A stretch of DNA of 64,000 bases from Beijerinckiaceae bacterium. GTDB lineage: Bacteria > Pseudomonadota > Alphaproteobacteria > Rhizobiales > Beijerinckiaceae. The translations under genes and the position numbers were made by a program. The stretch is taken from the NCBI GenBank assembly GCA_027531565.1, contig JAPZSB010000005.1, positions 434,001 through 498,000 of the forward strand, in the 5' to 3' direction. Shown here piece after piece: positions 36,613 through 47,775 of the stretch. The notes under the pieces were generated by a model that worked only from the letters and a program-made list of their open reading frames with translations, made no database searches and was not told where the DNA came from. Position 1 is the stretch's first letter. Each line of letters opens with the position of its first letter.

Positions 36613-37146
36613 ATGACCATCGCCAATGCCTTGACCCTCCTGCGGCTCTGCCTGATCCCGCTGATCGTCGTCATGATTGTCGAAGGTCGCTTCGCCTGGG
36701 CCACCGTGATCTTCATCATCGCCGGCATCACGGATGCGCTCGACGGCTATCTCGCCCGCAAGCTCGACCAGCGCACCGAGATCGGCGCCTATCTCGACGC
36801 TCTCGCCGACAAGGCCCTGATTGCCGCCAGCTTCATCGCGCTGGTTTCCGTGAAGATGGTGCCATTCTGGCTCGTCGTGCTGGTGATCTTCCGCGACCTG
36901 ATGATCGTTGGCGCGGTGGTGATCGCCTGGCTGCTCAACAACCCGATCGCCATCGAGCCGCTCCGCGTCTCGAAGGCCAACACCGCAGCCCAGATCGTCG
37001 CGGTCAGCACGACCCTGGCGGTCACCGGTTTCGCAATTCCGCTTCCACCGATCGTCCTGACGCTGATCTATGCGCTGGTCGCCACCTTGACGGTGGTTTC
37101 CGTCGCGGCCTATTTCGCACGATGGTTCCGGCATATGGCCGATTGA
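36613..37146 (+). CDS. CDP-alcohol phosphatidyltransferase (PgsA-like)
   Basis: A 177-residue inner-membrane enzyme of the CDP-alcohol phosphotransferase family, which joins a CDP-activated lipid to an alcohol such as glycerol phosphate. The complete signature is present: Asp44-Gly45, Ala48-Arg49, Gly58, Asp62, Asp66. Six hydrophobic segments follow the family plan. Which phospholipid is made cannot be said; it is at the short end of PgsA sizes, and may be a PgsA or a cardiolipin-synthase-type homologue. It precedes the AI-2E permease by 17 bases. Confidence 0.88.
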   Translation: MTIANALTLLRLCLIPLIVVMIVEGRFAWATVIFIIAGITDALDGYLARKLDQRTEIGAYLDALADKALIAASFIALVSVKMVPFWLVVLVIFRDLMIVGAVVIAWLLNNPIAIEPLRVSKANTAAQIVAVSTTLAVTGFAIPLPPIVLTLIYALVATLTVVSVAAYFARWFRHMAD

Positions 37147-37163
37147 TCCCGGAGGAGACGGGC

Positions 37164-38264
37164 ATGACCCTTCAGCGACAGTTCGGGTTCTGGGTCCTGT
37201 GCCTCGCCGGCGTGGCCCTGTTCCTCTACGCCTTTTCCGGGATCCTGATGCCCTTCGTGGCGGCCCTGATCCTCGCCTACCTGCTCGACCCTCTGGTTGA
37301 CTGGCTCGAACGGCGCGGCATGAGCCGGCTGGTCGGCACCTGCCTCGTCCTGCTGCTGTTCGTCCTGCTCTTCGTCGTGGTGCTGCTGGCGGTCGTGCCG
37401 CTGATGTTCAACCAGCTTTCGGCGCTGATCGCCAAGATGCCGGACTATGTCAGCCGGCTCCAGGTGGTGCTGACCGAGCAGGGAGGCGCCCTGATCGAGC
37501 GCTTCGGCGGACCGGACCGCCTGAAGGAGATCCAGGGCCAGCTCTCCTCCGGGCTCGGCGATGCCGCGCGCTGGCTCGGCGGCTTCGTGACGTCGCTGCT
37601 CTCGGGCGGACAGGCCATTCTCGGCCTCGTCTCGCTGCTGGTGCTCACCCCGGTCGTGGCCTTCTACATGATCCTCGACTGGGACCGGATGGTGGGGAAG
37701 CTCGATTCCTGGCTCCCGCTTGTCCATCGCGACACGATCCGTGACCTTGTCCGCGAGATGGATGCCTCGGTTGCCGGGTTCCTGCGGGGGCAGGCGACGA
37801 TCTGCTTCCTGCTCGGCCTGTTCTATGCGGTCGGCCTCAGCCTGGCCGGACTGAATTTCGGCTTCGTGATCGGCATCATTGCCGGGTTGATCAACTTCAT
37901 TCCCTTTGTCGGCTCGTTGACCGGCCTCGTCCTCTCGGTCGGCGTCGCCATCGCCCAGTTCTGGCCGGACTGGACCATGGTTGCCGTCGTCATCAGCATC
38001 TTTGCCGCCGGCCAGTTCATCGAGGGCAACATCCTGCAGCCGAAATTGCTGGGGAATGCCGTCGGGCTTCATCCGGTCTGGCTGATGTTTGCACTGCTCG
38101 CCTTCGGGTCGCTGTTCGGCTTTGTCGGCGTCATGCTGGCCGTGCCGCTGGCGGCGATCATCGGCGTGCTGGTGCGCTTCGGCATCCGGCAATATCTCGC
38201 AAGCCCGCTCTTCCATGGATACCGCCTCCCGGCGGAACCGCCGACGGAAACCTTCGATCCGTGA
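37164..38264 (+). CDS. AI-2E family transporter (PerM-like)
   Basis: A 366-residue membrane protein of the AI-2E/PerM family. Two helices open the protein, followed by a soluble region (about residues 60-130) and several more helices, with the family stretch GPLTGLVLSVG-like FVGSLTGLVLSVGVA and IEGNILQPKLLGNAVGLHP near the end. GGAGGAG precedes the ATG at 37164. Such proteins are reported as autoinducer or sodium-proton transporters; the substrate here is unknown. Its TGA overlaps the GTG start of hdaA, the same pairing as in other rhizobia. Confidence 0.9.
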   Translation: MTLQRQFGFWVLCLAGVALFLYAFSGILMPFVAALILAYLLDPLVDWLERRGMSRLVGTCLVLLLFVLLFVVVLLAVVPLMFNQLSALIAKMPDYVSRLQVVLTEQGGALIERFGGPDRLKEIQGQLSSGLGDAARWLGGFVTSLLSGGQAILGLVSLLVLTPVVAFYMILDWDRMVGKLDSWLPLVHRDTIRDLVREMDASVAGFLRGQATICFLLGLFYAVGLSLAGLNFGFVIGIIAGLINFIPFVGSLTGLVLSVGVAIAQFWPDWTMVAVVISIFAAGQFIEGNILQPKLLGNAVGLHPVWLMFALLAFGSLFGFVGVMLAVPLAAIIGVLVRFGIRQYLASPLFHGYRLPAEPPTETFDP

Positions 38265-38959
38265 GCCGGGACGACCAATTTCTTCTTCCGCTGGATGCCG
38301 CACCGCGCTTCGGGCGCGAGGATTTCCTCGTCGGGCCCGCCAATGAAGCCGCCTTCGCGCATATCGAGCGCTGGCCACGCTGGCTCTCGCCTGCCGCCAT
38401 CATCATCGGCCCGCCCGGCAGCGGAAAATCGCATCTCGCCACGATCTTCGCCCGGGAATCCGGGGCGCGGATGCTGCGGGCGGACCATCTCGACCGGGCC
38501 GACGTGCCGCATCTCGCCCGGATGCGCGCGCTCGTCCTGGAGGATGCCGATCGTTTCCCGCCCGACGAGGTGGCTCTGTTCCACCTGCTGAACCTCGCGC
38601 GTGAGACCGGCCTCTCGCTCGTGCTCACGGCGAGGCTCCCGCCGGACCAATGGGGCATCCGCACGCCGGATCTGCTCTCGCGCCTGAGGGCCCAGCCGCT
38701 CCTCGTGCTGGCGGAACCGGGCGACAGTCTTCTCGCAGGCCTGTTCGTCAAGCATTTCGCCGACCGGCAGATCCATGTCGATGCGCAGATCGTTTCCTAC
38801 GCCCTGGCGCGGATCGAGCGCTCCTACGGGGCTGTCCAGGCGCTGGTCGCCGCGCTGGATCACCAGTCACTGCTGCGCAAGAAGCCCGTCAGCCGGGCGA
38901 TGGTCGCGGAAATCCTCGGCAGCCGGATGGCGGGCGAGGATGCCGAGGACGAAGCCTGA
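38261..38959 (+). CDS. hdaA: DnaA-related regulator HdaA
   Basis: A 232-residue protein with the AAA+ core of DnaA but without its DNA-binding domain IV, the layout of Hda/HdaA, which with the sliding clamp inactivates DnaA after initiation. QFLLPLDAAP near the N-terminus is a clamp-binding-like QxxLPL motif (residues 6-11). Walker A is GPPGSGKSH. Sensor-2 region ARIERSYGAVQALVAALD. The start is GTG at 38261, overlapping the previous stop in GTGA. Upstream permease and this gene are translationally coupled. Confidence 0.87.
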   Translation: MSRDDQFLLPLDAAPRFGREDFLVGPANEAAFAHIERWPRWLSPAAIIIGPPGSGKSHLATIFARESGARMLRADHLDRADVPHLARMRALVLEDADRFPPDEVALFHLLNLARETGLSLVLTARLPPDQWGIRTPDLLSRLRAQPLLVLAEPGDSLLAGLFVKHFADRQIHVDAQIVSYALARIERSYGAVQALVAALDHQSLLRKKPVSRAMVAEILGSRMAGEDAEDEA

Positions 38960-39013
38960 CCGGACAGGGGGCGGGACCGGATTTTTTGCCAAGCGCGTGA
39001 CAAGCCTAGTGAC

Positions 39014-39031
39014 CTGTCGTTGAACTGTCAT
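39014..39031 (+). promoter_or_regulatory. candidate Pho box upstream of ppk1
   Basis: Two 7-base direct repeats, CTGTCGT (39014-39020) and CTGTCAT (39025-39031), are separated by TGAA. This is the PhoB-binding layout of 7-base repeats with 11-base period, and the second repeat matches the core exactly. It lies 60 bases before the ppk1 start, in the 132-base gap after hdaA, and would place ppk1-ppx under phosphate-starvation control. Confidence 0.68.
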
Positions 39032-39091
39032 ATTCTGCGATCAATCCAGAGCGCGAGATTGCCTCGGGAAACAGCAGGACGGACCGCCAGC

Positions 39092-41263
39092 ATGCCCATT
39101 TCGCAAGATGTCAGCGGCCTGTCGCCGGAAGAACTGGCGAATCATCCCTCGCGTTTCGTGAACCGTGAATTGTCCTGGCTGCAATTCAACCGACGCGTGA
39201 TGGAGGAAGCCGGCAATTCCGGCCATCCGCTGCTGGAGCAACTGCGCTTCCTGTCGATCTCGGCCAACAACCTCGACGAGTTCTTCATGGTCCGGGTCTC
39301 CGGCCTGATCGAGCAGATGATCGCCGGCGTGCAGACCACGTCCGATGACGGGCTGACCCCCGAACAGGCCCTTGAACTCATCAACGCCGAGGTCGAGGCA
39401 CTGACGGCTGACCAGCAGGATCGGTGGCGCCGGCTGAAGGTGGCGCTCGAAGGCGAGCGGATCATCGTTGTCAATCCGATCGACCTGTCCGACGAGGACG
39501 AGGCCTTCCTGCGTGACCATTTCCTCGCCGCGATCTTCCCGACGCTGACGCCTCTGGCCATCGACCCCGCCCATCCGTTCCCCTTCATTCCCAATCTCGG
39601 CTTTTCGCTGGCGCTGATCCTCACCCGCCAGAGCGATGGCCGCAGCCTGCGCGCGCTGATCCGCATGCCGCAGAAGCTCGAGCGCTTCATCCGCCTGCCG
39701 GATCGCGAGGGGGCCGCCCGCTTCATCCTGCTCGACCAGGCGATGACGCTGTTCATCCCCAGCCTCTTCCCCGGCTATTCCGTCCGGGGGATCGGTGCGT
39801 TCCGCGTCATCCGCGACAGCGATATCGAGATCGAGGAAGAGGCCGAGGATCTGGTCCGGACCTTCGAGACGATGCTGAAGCAACGCAAGCGCGGCGTCGT
39901 CATCCGGCTCGAACTGGAAGCGTCCATGCCGGAGGAACTCCGGAACTTCGTGGCCCGCGAACTCCGCGTGAAGCCACGCGAGGTCTTCGTCGTCGACGGG
40001 ATGATCGGACTGAATGACCTGTCGCAACTGGTCGGGATCGACCGCCCGGATCTGAAATTCGTGCCTTACGCCCCCCGTTTCCCCGAGCGCGTGCGCGAGC
40101 ATGGCGGGGATTGCTTTGCCGCGATCCGCCAGAAGGATCTCGTGGTGCACCATCCCTACGAGAGCTTCGACGTGGTGGTGAATTTCCTTGAACAGGCCGC
40201 CACCGATCCGGCGGTTGTCGCCATCAAGCAGACTCTCTACCGCACCTCGTCCAACAGCCCGATCGTCCGGGCGCTCTCCGAGGCCGCCGAGGCCGGCAAG
40301 AGCGTGACCGCCCTTGTCGAGCTCAAGGCCCGGTTCGACGAGGAAGCGAATATCCGCTGGGCGCGAGACCTCGAACGCGCGGGCGTGCAGGTGGTCTACG
40401 GCTTCATCGAGCTGAAGACCCATGCGAAGCTCAGCCTTGTCGTCCGGCGCGAGGCCGGGGGGCTGACCACCTACTGCCATGTCGGCACGGGCAATTATCA
40501 CCCCATCACGGCGAAGATCTACACCGATCTGTCCTATTTCACGGCTGACCCGGTGATCGGACGGGATGTTGCCCGGGTCTTCAATTTCATCACCGGCTAT
40601 GCCGAACCGGCGGAACTCGAGCGGATGGCTGTCTCCCCCGTGACGGCGAAGAAGCGGCTGCTCGAGCATATCGATGCCGAGATCGGGCATGCCCGCGCCG
40701 GTCGGCCGGCCATGATCTGGGGAAAATGCAACAGCCTTGTCGACCCGGTGATCATCGACGCGCTCTATCGGGCCAGCCAAGCCGGCGTTCAGATCGATTT
40801 CGTCGTGCGCGGCATCTGCTGCCTGCGCCCGGGCATTCCGGGCTTCTCGGACAATATCCGCGTCAAGTCGATTGTCGGCCGGTTCCTCGAGCATGCGCGC
40901 ATCTACGCGTTCGGCAACGGGTATGGCCTGCCGCATGCGAAGGCCACCGTCTACATCTCCTCGGCGGACCTGATGCCCCGGAATCTTGACCGGCGGGTAG
41001 AGTCGCTTTGCCCGATCATGAACCCGACCGTGCACGAGCAGGTGCTCGGACAGATCCTGCAGGCGAACCTTCTCGACAACCAGCAGAGCTGGCGGGTCTT
41101 GCCGGATGGCTCGTCTTTCCGCATAACGCCGGCCGAGGGTGAGGAACCCTTCAATGCGCATCGCTACTTCATGACAAACCCGAGCCTCTCCGGTCGTGGC
41201 ACATCGCTCAAACTCTCCAGCCCGCGGGCGCTTACCAAGAAAAGAGCCGCAGCGGCGGAATAG
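39092..41263 (+). CDS. ppk1: polyphosphate kinase 1
   Basis: PPK1 makes long-chain polyphosphate from ATP. The 723-residue protein starts MPISQDVSG and has the four-domain plan: N domain with [14 protein letters not shown], head domain, and two PLD-like C domains. The regions [13 protein letters not shown] and [11 protein letters not shown] carry the histidines used for autophosphorylation in the family. A TTG at 39020 would lengthen it by 24 residues but would begin inside the Pho box. Followed by ppx after 34 bases. Confidence 0.96.
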   Translation: MPISQDVSGLSPEELANHPSRFVNRELSWLQFNRRVMEEAGNSGHPLLEQLRFLSISANNLDEFFMVRVSGLIEQMIAGVQTTSDDGLTPEQALELINAEVEALTADQQDRWRRLKVALEGERIIVVNPIDLSDEDEAFLRDHFLAAIFPTLTPLAIDPAHPFPFIPNLGFSLALILTRQSDGRSLRALIRMPQKLERFIRLPDREGAARFILLDQAMTLFIPSLFPGYSVRGIGAFRVIRDSDIEIEEEAEDLVRTFETMLKQRKRGVVIRLELEASMPEELRNFVARELRVKPREVFVVDGMIGLNDLSQLVGIDRPDLKFVPYAPRFPERVREHGGDCFAAIRQKDLVVHHPYESFDVVVNFLEQAATDPAVVAIKQTLYRTSSNSPIVRALSEAAEAGKSVTALVELKARFDEEANIRWARDLERAGVQVVYGFIELKTHAKLSLVVRREAGGLTTYCHVGTGNYHPITAKIYTDLSYFTADPVIGRDVARVFNFITGYAEPAELERMAVSPVTAKKRLLEHIDAEIGHARAGRPAMIWGKCNSLVDPVIIDALYRASQAGVQIDFVVRGICCLRPGIPGFSDNIRVKSIVGRFLEHARIYAFGNGYGLPHAKATVYISSADLMPRNLDRRVESLCPIMNPTVHEQVLGQILQANLLDNQQSWRVLPDGSSFRITPAEGEEPFNAHRYFMTNPSLSGRGTSLKLSSPRALTKKRAAAAE

Positions 41264-41297
41264 CCGTCCTTCGCGGCCGGCCGCGCGGAGCTGATCG

Positions 41298-42794
41298 ATG
41301 CCGATCGCTTCCATCTCGAACGGACCGGTCGCCGTCATCGATATCGGCTCGAATTCGGTCCGGCTGGTCGCCTATGACCGGCTGAGCCGCGCCCCCGTTC
41401 CGATGTTCAACGAGAAGAGCCTGTGCGGCCTCGGCCGGGATGTCGCCGTGACCGGGCTGCTGCCGCCGGATGGTCTCGCCCAGGCCCTCGATGCGCTGAA
41501 GCGGTTCCGTGTCCTGTGCGATCTGATGCGGGTCGAGCGCCTTTTCGTCCTCGCGACGGCGGCGGCCCGCCGGGCCAGCAACGGTCCGGAATTCATCGCG
41601 CAGGTGGAAGCGATTGTCGGCGAACCGGTGTCCATCCTCGCCGGGCAGGAAGAGGCCCGGCTGGCAGCCCTCGGCGTCGTGGCCGGCCTGCACAGGCCAA
41701 ACGGCATTGCGGGCGATCTGGGCGGAGGCTCGCTCGAGCTGATCGATATCGAGCAGGGCGAGCTGGGGCAGGGGGTCAGTCTCGAACTCGGCGGCCTCTC
41801 GCTGCGGGATGCTTCGGGCAAGAACCTCAAGAAGGCCGCGAAGATCGTTACCGATTCACTTGACCGCGTGACCATCCTTCCGCAGGCGCGCGGCCGCGAT
41901 ATCTTCGCCATCGGCGGGACGTGGCGGGCCATCGCGCGGCTTCACATGGCAAAGATCGGCTATCCCCTGAATGTCCTGCATGGCTATACGGCCAACGCCA
42001 GGGCGATCGCGGACTTCTGCCGTGACCTGCAACGCATCGATGTGAACACCCTGCCGGCGATCTCGGAGATCGCGCGGGAGCGGCGCCCGCTTCTCGTGTA
42101 TGGCGCGCTGGTGCTGGAGGAAGTCATCGAACGCTCCGGTGCCGCGCGTTTCATGATCTCGACCAGCGGCGTGCGGGAAGGGGTCCTCTACTCGCAGCTG
42201 CCCCGGGCCCTGCAGCAGCAGGATCCGCTGCTGGTCGGCGCGCGGGCCCTGAACGAGTTGCACGCCCGCGATCCCGACCACGCGGATGAGCTCATCGCCT
42301 GGACCGATGCTTTCGCCGAGACCGCTTGGCCGGAGGAAACCCCGGGCCAGAAGCGCATCCGCCATGCAGCCTGCCTCGTCTCGGAAGTCGCCTGGCGGGC
42401 CAATCCGGATTACCGGGCGGAAGAAGCGGCGCGCATCGTTGCCTATGCCGCCCTGCCGGCAATCGACCATCGCGAACGGGCGTTCCTCGCCAGCGTCCAG
42501 CATGCGCGGCACGAGGGGATCAGCGAGACGATGCTGCCGCCCTTGCGCGAGCTGCTCTCCCTCTGGGAGGTCGATCAGGCGCGCGCGCTCGGGTGCCTGA
42601 TCCGGGTTGCGTTCAATATCTCGGCCGGTCAGCGTGGCGTGCTGCCCTCTGCACCAGTAATCGTCGAAAATGGTTCTATGGTACAATCAATTCCGGCACG
42701 GTTTGCCGATCTTTCCAACGAACGGCTGGTCGCTCGACTCAAGCAGACATCGCGAATTCTTGGGCTGGGTTATGAAATACGGATCACATCCTGA
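41298..42794 (+). CDS. ppx: exopolyphosphatase / GppA-type phosphatase
   Basis: Hydrolyses polyphosphate from its ends or pppGpp to ppGpp. The 498-residue protein has the sugar-kinase/HSP70 fold with phosphate loops VIDIGSNSVRL at the start and GDLGGGSLELIDI near residue 136, plus a helical C-terminal HD-like part. GGAG lies before the ATG at 41298. In operon with ppk1, the usual pairing, so synthesis and breakdown of polyphosphate are set together. Confidence 0.94.
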   Translation: MPIASISNGPVAVIDIGSNSVRLVAYDRLSRAPVPMFNEKSLCGLGRDVAVTGLLPPDGLAQALDALKRFRVLCDLMRVERLFVLATAAARRASNGPEFIAQVEAIVGEPVSILAGQEEARLAALGVVAGLHRPNGIAGDLGGGSLELIDIEQGELGQGVSLELGGLSLRDASGKNLKKAAKIVTDSLDRVTILPQARGRDIFAIGGTWRAIARLHMAKIGYPLNVLHGYTANARAIADFCRDLQRIDVNTLPAISEIARERRPLLVYGALVLEEVIERSGAARFMISTSGVREGVLYSQLPRALQQQDPLLVGARALNELHARDPDHADELIAWTDAFAETAWPEETPGQKRIRHAACLVSEVAWRANPDYRAEEAARIVAYAALPAIDHRERAFLASVQHARHEGISETMLPPLRELLSLWEVDQARALGCLIRVAFNISAGQRGVLPSAPVIVENGSMVQSIPARFADLSNERLVARLKQTSRILGLGYEIRITS

Positions 42795-42873
42795 GCCTCA
42801 TTTCCGATTCCGGACTTGTTAACCACATCCTTCGTATTCTTGGCCCAAATGGAATCCACCCAGGGGCCGCAAG

Positions 42874-44622
42874 ATGCGTTTGCAGAAAATCAAATTCGGT
42901 CGATTGTCGCTTCGGGGACAACTGACCCTCGCCATGATCGGCATCGTTCTCGGGACCGTTGTTGCCGTCGCGTTCATCGGTCGCGAGAGGTTGGTCTCCA
43001 AGATCGAGGAAGACATCGCCACCCGGACATTCTGGGCCCTCCGGGTCGCCACACGCGTCTTCGCCGAGGGCGCGCCGATCTTCATCGTCGAGAAAAACGC
43101 CGAGAATGAGCCGGAACGCCTGAAGCTCACCTCGCCGGCATCATCCTCGCTCGACAATTTCTCGCCCCGGGAGCTGACCCAGATCGTCGATTCGATCAGC
43201 GAGGCGAATCGTGGAACGGCGACGATCTTCCGCTGGCGCGACGAGAAGAAGGATTTCGAACGGATCGCGACAACGGTGAAGAAGCCGGATGGAACCCGGG
43301 CGGTCGGGACATTCCTCGGCCAGAATGGCGTCGTCTACCCGTTCATGCTGAAAAAGGAGCCTTATCGCGGCATCGCCACCATTCTCGGCGAGCCCTACCA
43401 GACGGGCTACCTGCCGATCATTGATCCGAAGGGTGAACCGGTCGGCATCCTGTATATCGGCGTTGGCAAGATTGCCGATCTCCATGCCTCGACAGGCTAC
43501 CTCGTGCGTGATCTCGCAGTCGGCAGCCTGCTCGTGATGATCGTGGTGACCGGCCTTGCTTTCGTTCTGACCGAACGGCTGCTGCGCCCGCTCGGCAAGG
43601 TGGCGGAAGCGACGAATGCCCTGGCCGGCGGTTCGGACCAGGTCGATATACCCTGCCGGGACCGGACGGATCAGATCGGTCAGATCGCGCGTGCGGTCGA
43701 GGGCTTCGCCGGAGCCGTTGCACAGCAGCGCGAGCAGGAACGCATCAACATCATCGAGACGCAGAAGATGGCTGCCCGCAAGGCGGAGATGGATGCGCTC
43801 GTCCAGCAGTTCCGCCACTCTGTCCAGGAGACCCTCGGCAAGCTGCGCGAAGGTGCAGACAAGGTGCTCGGCACGTCGCAGGATATCCGCCAGGTCGTGG
43901 CGCAAGCCAGCGACCGAGTGAGCGACGGTGTCACCGCAGCAGAGGATGGCGCCGGAGCCATCGCCGAGGTTGCGACCGCAACGAATCAGTTTGCCAGCTC
44001 AATTGCGGAGATCGCAGCTCGGTCGAATGACGCGGCCAGCGTCGTCCGCAAGGCGGCCGATACCGGCAAGCATGCCGAGACAATCGCGAACGAACTTTCG
44101 AGCGCAGTCGAGAAGATTTCGACGGCTGTCGCCTTCATTTCATCCATCGCCAGCCAGACAAACCTACTTGCCCTGAACGCGACGATCGAGGCAGCGCGCG
44201 CCGGTGAAGCCGGCAAAGGATTTGCGGTCGTGGCATCCGAAGTGAAGGAACTGTCGAACGGCACCTCCCGCGCCGCGACCGAGATTGCCGAACTCGTGAA
44301 GAGTATCGAGAACGTCACCGGTTCGGTGACCGAAGCAACGCGCGAGATCGGGCAGGGGCTTGGTTCGATCAACGAAACCACGCTTGTCATCGCTGCGGCA
44401 GTAACCGAACAGGAACAGGTCACGCGGGACATTGCCGGCAATGCCGATGCCGCCGCACAGCGCGGGGATATCATCCGCTCCGGTTTCGAGGATGTCCGGA
44501 AGGCTATCGAGAATACCGCAAACGCTGCCAACGCGCTCGAACTGCTCTCGCAGCAATTCGCGGTTTCCTCGGATCAGCTGGTCGACGAGATCGAGACCTT
44601 CCTCACGCGGATGGCGGCCTGA
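42874..44622 (+). CDS. methyl-accepting chemotaxis protein with Cache sensor
   Basis: A 582-residue transmembrane chemoreceptor. Membrane helices at about residues 15-37 and 215-236 enclose a periplasmic single-Cache-type domain; its end reads [20 protein letters not shown], typical of the sCache_2/Cache_3 group. A HAMP domain ([17 protein letters not shown]) and a full signalling domain with [20 protein letters not shown] follow. No flagellar or che gene is in the window. No C-terminal pentapeptide tether for CheR is seen. It lies 79 bases after ppx on the same strand. Ligand unknown. Confidence 0.92.
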   Translation: MRLQKIKFGRLSLRGQLTLAMIGIVLGTVVAVAFIGRERLVSKIEEDIATRTFWALRVATRVFAEGAPIFIVEKNAENEPERLKLTSPASSSLDNFSPRELTQIVDSISEANRGTATIFRWRDEKKDFERIATTVKKPDGTRAVGTFLGQNGVVYPFMLKKEPYRGIATILGEPYQTGYLPIIDPKGEPVGILYIGVGKIADLHASTGYLVRDLAVGSLLVMIVVTGLAFVLTERLLRPLGKVAEATNALAGGSDQVDIPCRDRTDQIGQIARAVEGFAGAVAQQREQERINIIETQKMAARKAEMDALVQQFRHSVQETLGKLREGADKVLGTSQDIRQVVAQASDRVSDGVTAAEDGAGAIAEVATATNQFASSIAEIAARSNDAASVVRKAADTGKHAETIANELSSAVEKISTAVAFISSIASQTNLLALNATIEAARAGEAGKGFAVVASEVKELSNGTSRAATEIAELVKSIENVTGSVTEATREIGQGLGSINETTLVIAAAVTEQEQVTRDIAGNADAAAQRGDIIRSGFEDVRKAIENTANAANALELLSQQFAVSSDQLVDEIETFLTRMAA

Positions 44623-44640
44623 TCCGCAAAGGCCAATCGA

Positions 44641-45816
44641 TCAGGGGGCGCGCGGCACCGTGACGACGCGCCCTTTCTCGAGGCCGATCAGCACCTCGCC
44701 ACGGATCAACTGCATCGCCAGCTGACCATAGATCTCGCCGCGCCATCCCTGAAGGACCGGGTGATCAGCCGAAGGATTGGCGGCGAGCCGGTCAATGTCC
44801 TCCGACGAGGCGATCAGCCGCGCCGCGACCTGGCTCCGCTCGGACACGGACTGGAGCATCACCTTGAGCAGCTGGACCAGCGCGCCGTTGCCGCCCGGTC
44901 GCTCCTGCTCGAAGGGCGGGATCGTCTCGGGATCGCGCGCCTTGCCGCGCCCCACCGCCTCGAGAATGTCCTGTCCGGCGCGCGAGCGCTCGAACCCGTT
45001 CGGCACCGCGCGGAGGCGGGCCAGATCCTCGACCGATTTCGGCTGTGCCACGGCGATCTCGACGAGGCCATCATCCTTGAGGATGCGGCCGCGCGGAACG
45101 TCGCGGTTCTGCGCCTCGCGTTCCCGCCAGGCCGCCAGTTCCATCAGGACTGCCCGCTCGACCGGCTTGCGGATCCGCGCCTTGATCCGCATCCAGGCAT
45201 CGGCGGGGTCGACCTCGTAGGTCCGCGGGTTGGCCAGCACGGCCATCTCGTCCGCCACCCACCCGAGCCGGTTGTTCTTGTCGATCCGCTGCATCAGCTT
45301 CTCGTAGACAACGCGCAGATGCGTCACATCCGCCGCGGCATAGGCCAGCTGGGCATCGGTCAGCGGCCGGCGCGACCAGTCGGTGAAGCGCGAGGACTTG
45401 TCGATCCGCGCCTGGGCGAGGCCGGCGGCGAGGCTCTCGTAGGAGACCTGCTCGCCATAGCCGCAGACCATCGCCGCCACCTGCGAATCGAAGAGCGGCG
45501 CGGGAATCACCCGTCCGAGATTCCAGATGATCTCGATATCCTGCCGCGCGGCATGGAAGACTTTCATCACCGCCGGGTTGACCATCAACGCGAAGAAAGG
45601 TGCGAGATCGAGATCGCTTGACAGCGGATCGACGAGCACGATCTCGTCCTCGCTCGCCATCTGGATCAGGCAGAGCTTCGGATAATAGGTCGTCTCCCGC
45701 AGGAATTCGGTATCGACCGTCACGAAGGCATGCTGAGCCAGCCGTTCGCAGGCAGCCGCAAGATCGGCACTGGTGGTGGTCAGGGGCGGAAGGGGAAGCG
45801 CGGAAGGATGAGCCAT
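44641..45816 (-). CDS. rnd: ribonuclease D
   Basis: A 3'-5' exoribonuclease that trims tRNA and other RNA. The 391-residue protein has the DEDDy exonuclease motifs: VDTEFLRE, HAARQDIEI and YAAADVTHL, then an HRDC domain. Length fits RNase D. Convergent with the chemoreceptor gene (18 bases apart), divergent from aspS. Confidence 0.95.
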   Translation of the reverse strand: MAHPSALPLPPLTTTSADLAAACERLAQHAFVTVDTEFLRETTYYPKLCLIQMASEDEIVLVDPLSSDLDLAPFFALMVNPAVMKVFHAARQDIEIIWNLGRVIPAPLFDSQVAAMVCGYGEQVSYESLAAGLAQARIDKSSRFTDWSRRPLTDAQLAYAAADVTHLRVVYEKLMQRIDKNNRLGWVADEMAVLANPRTYEVDPADAWMRIKARIRKPVERAVLMELAAWREREAQNRDVPRGRILKDDGLVEIAVAQPKSVEDLARLRAVPNGFERSRAGQDILEAVGRGKARDPETIPPFEQERPGGNGALVQLLKVMLQSVSERSQVAARLIASSEDIDRLAANPSADHPVLQGWRGEIYGQLAMQLIRGEVLIGLEKGRVVTVPRAP

Positions 45817-45844
45817 ATCCGGCCCTTATCCGAATTCTCGGCGT

Positions 45845-45920
45845 TTGTCGCGCCCGTCCCGGCGGCTTTCCCCGGTTGGCGCTTGACAATCCGCACCGGT
45901 CGCCGCTCTTGTCGCGCCCG
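45845..45920. repeat. 12-base direct repeat in the rnd-aspS gap
   Basis: TTGTCGCGCCCG occurs at 45845-45856 and again at 45909-45920, start-to-start distance 64 bases, within the 163-base divergent region. A perfect TTGACA (45883-45888) lies between the copies on the plus strand, toward aspS, but without a good -10 at 17 bases. Function, if any, is unknown. Confidence 0.6.
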
Positions 45921-45979
45921 ACGGAAGGCCTGCACCTGCCTGCGGCGTTCCAGCACGATCGAGCTGAAGACAGATCACC

Positions 45980-47752
<1,773 letters not shown>

Positions 47753-47775
47753 GGAGCGGGCCGGCGCCCGGTACG

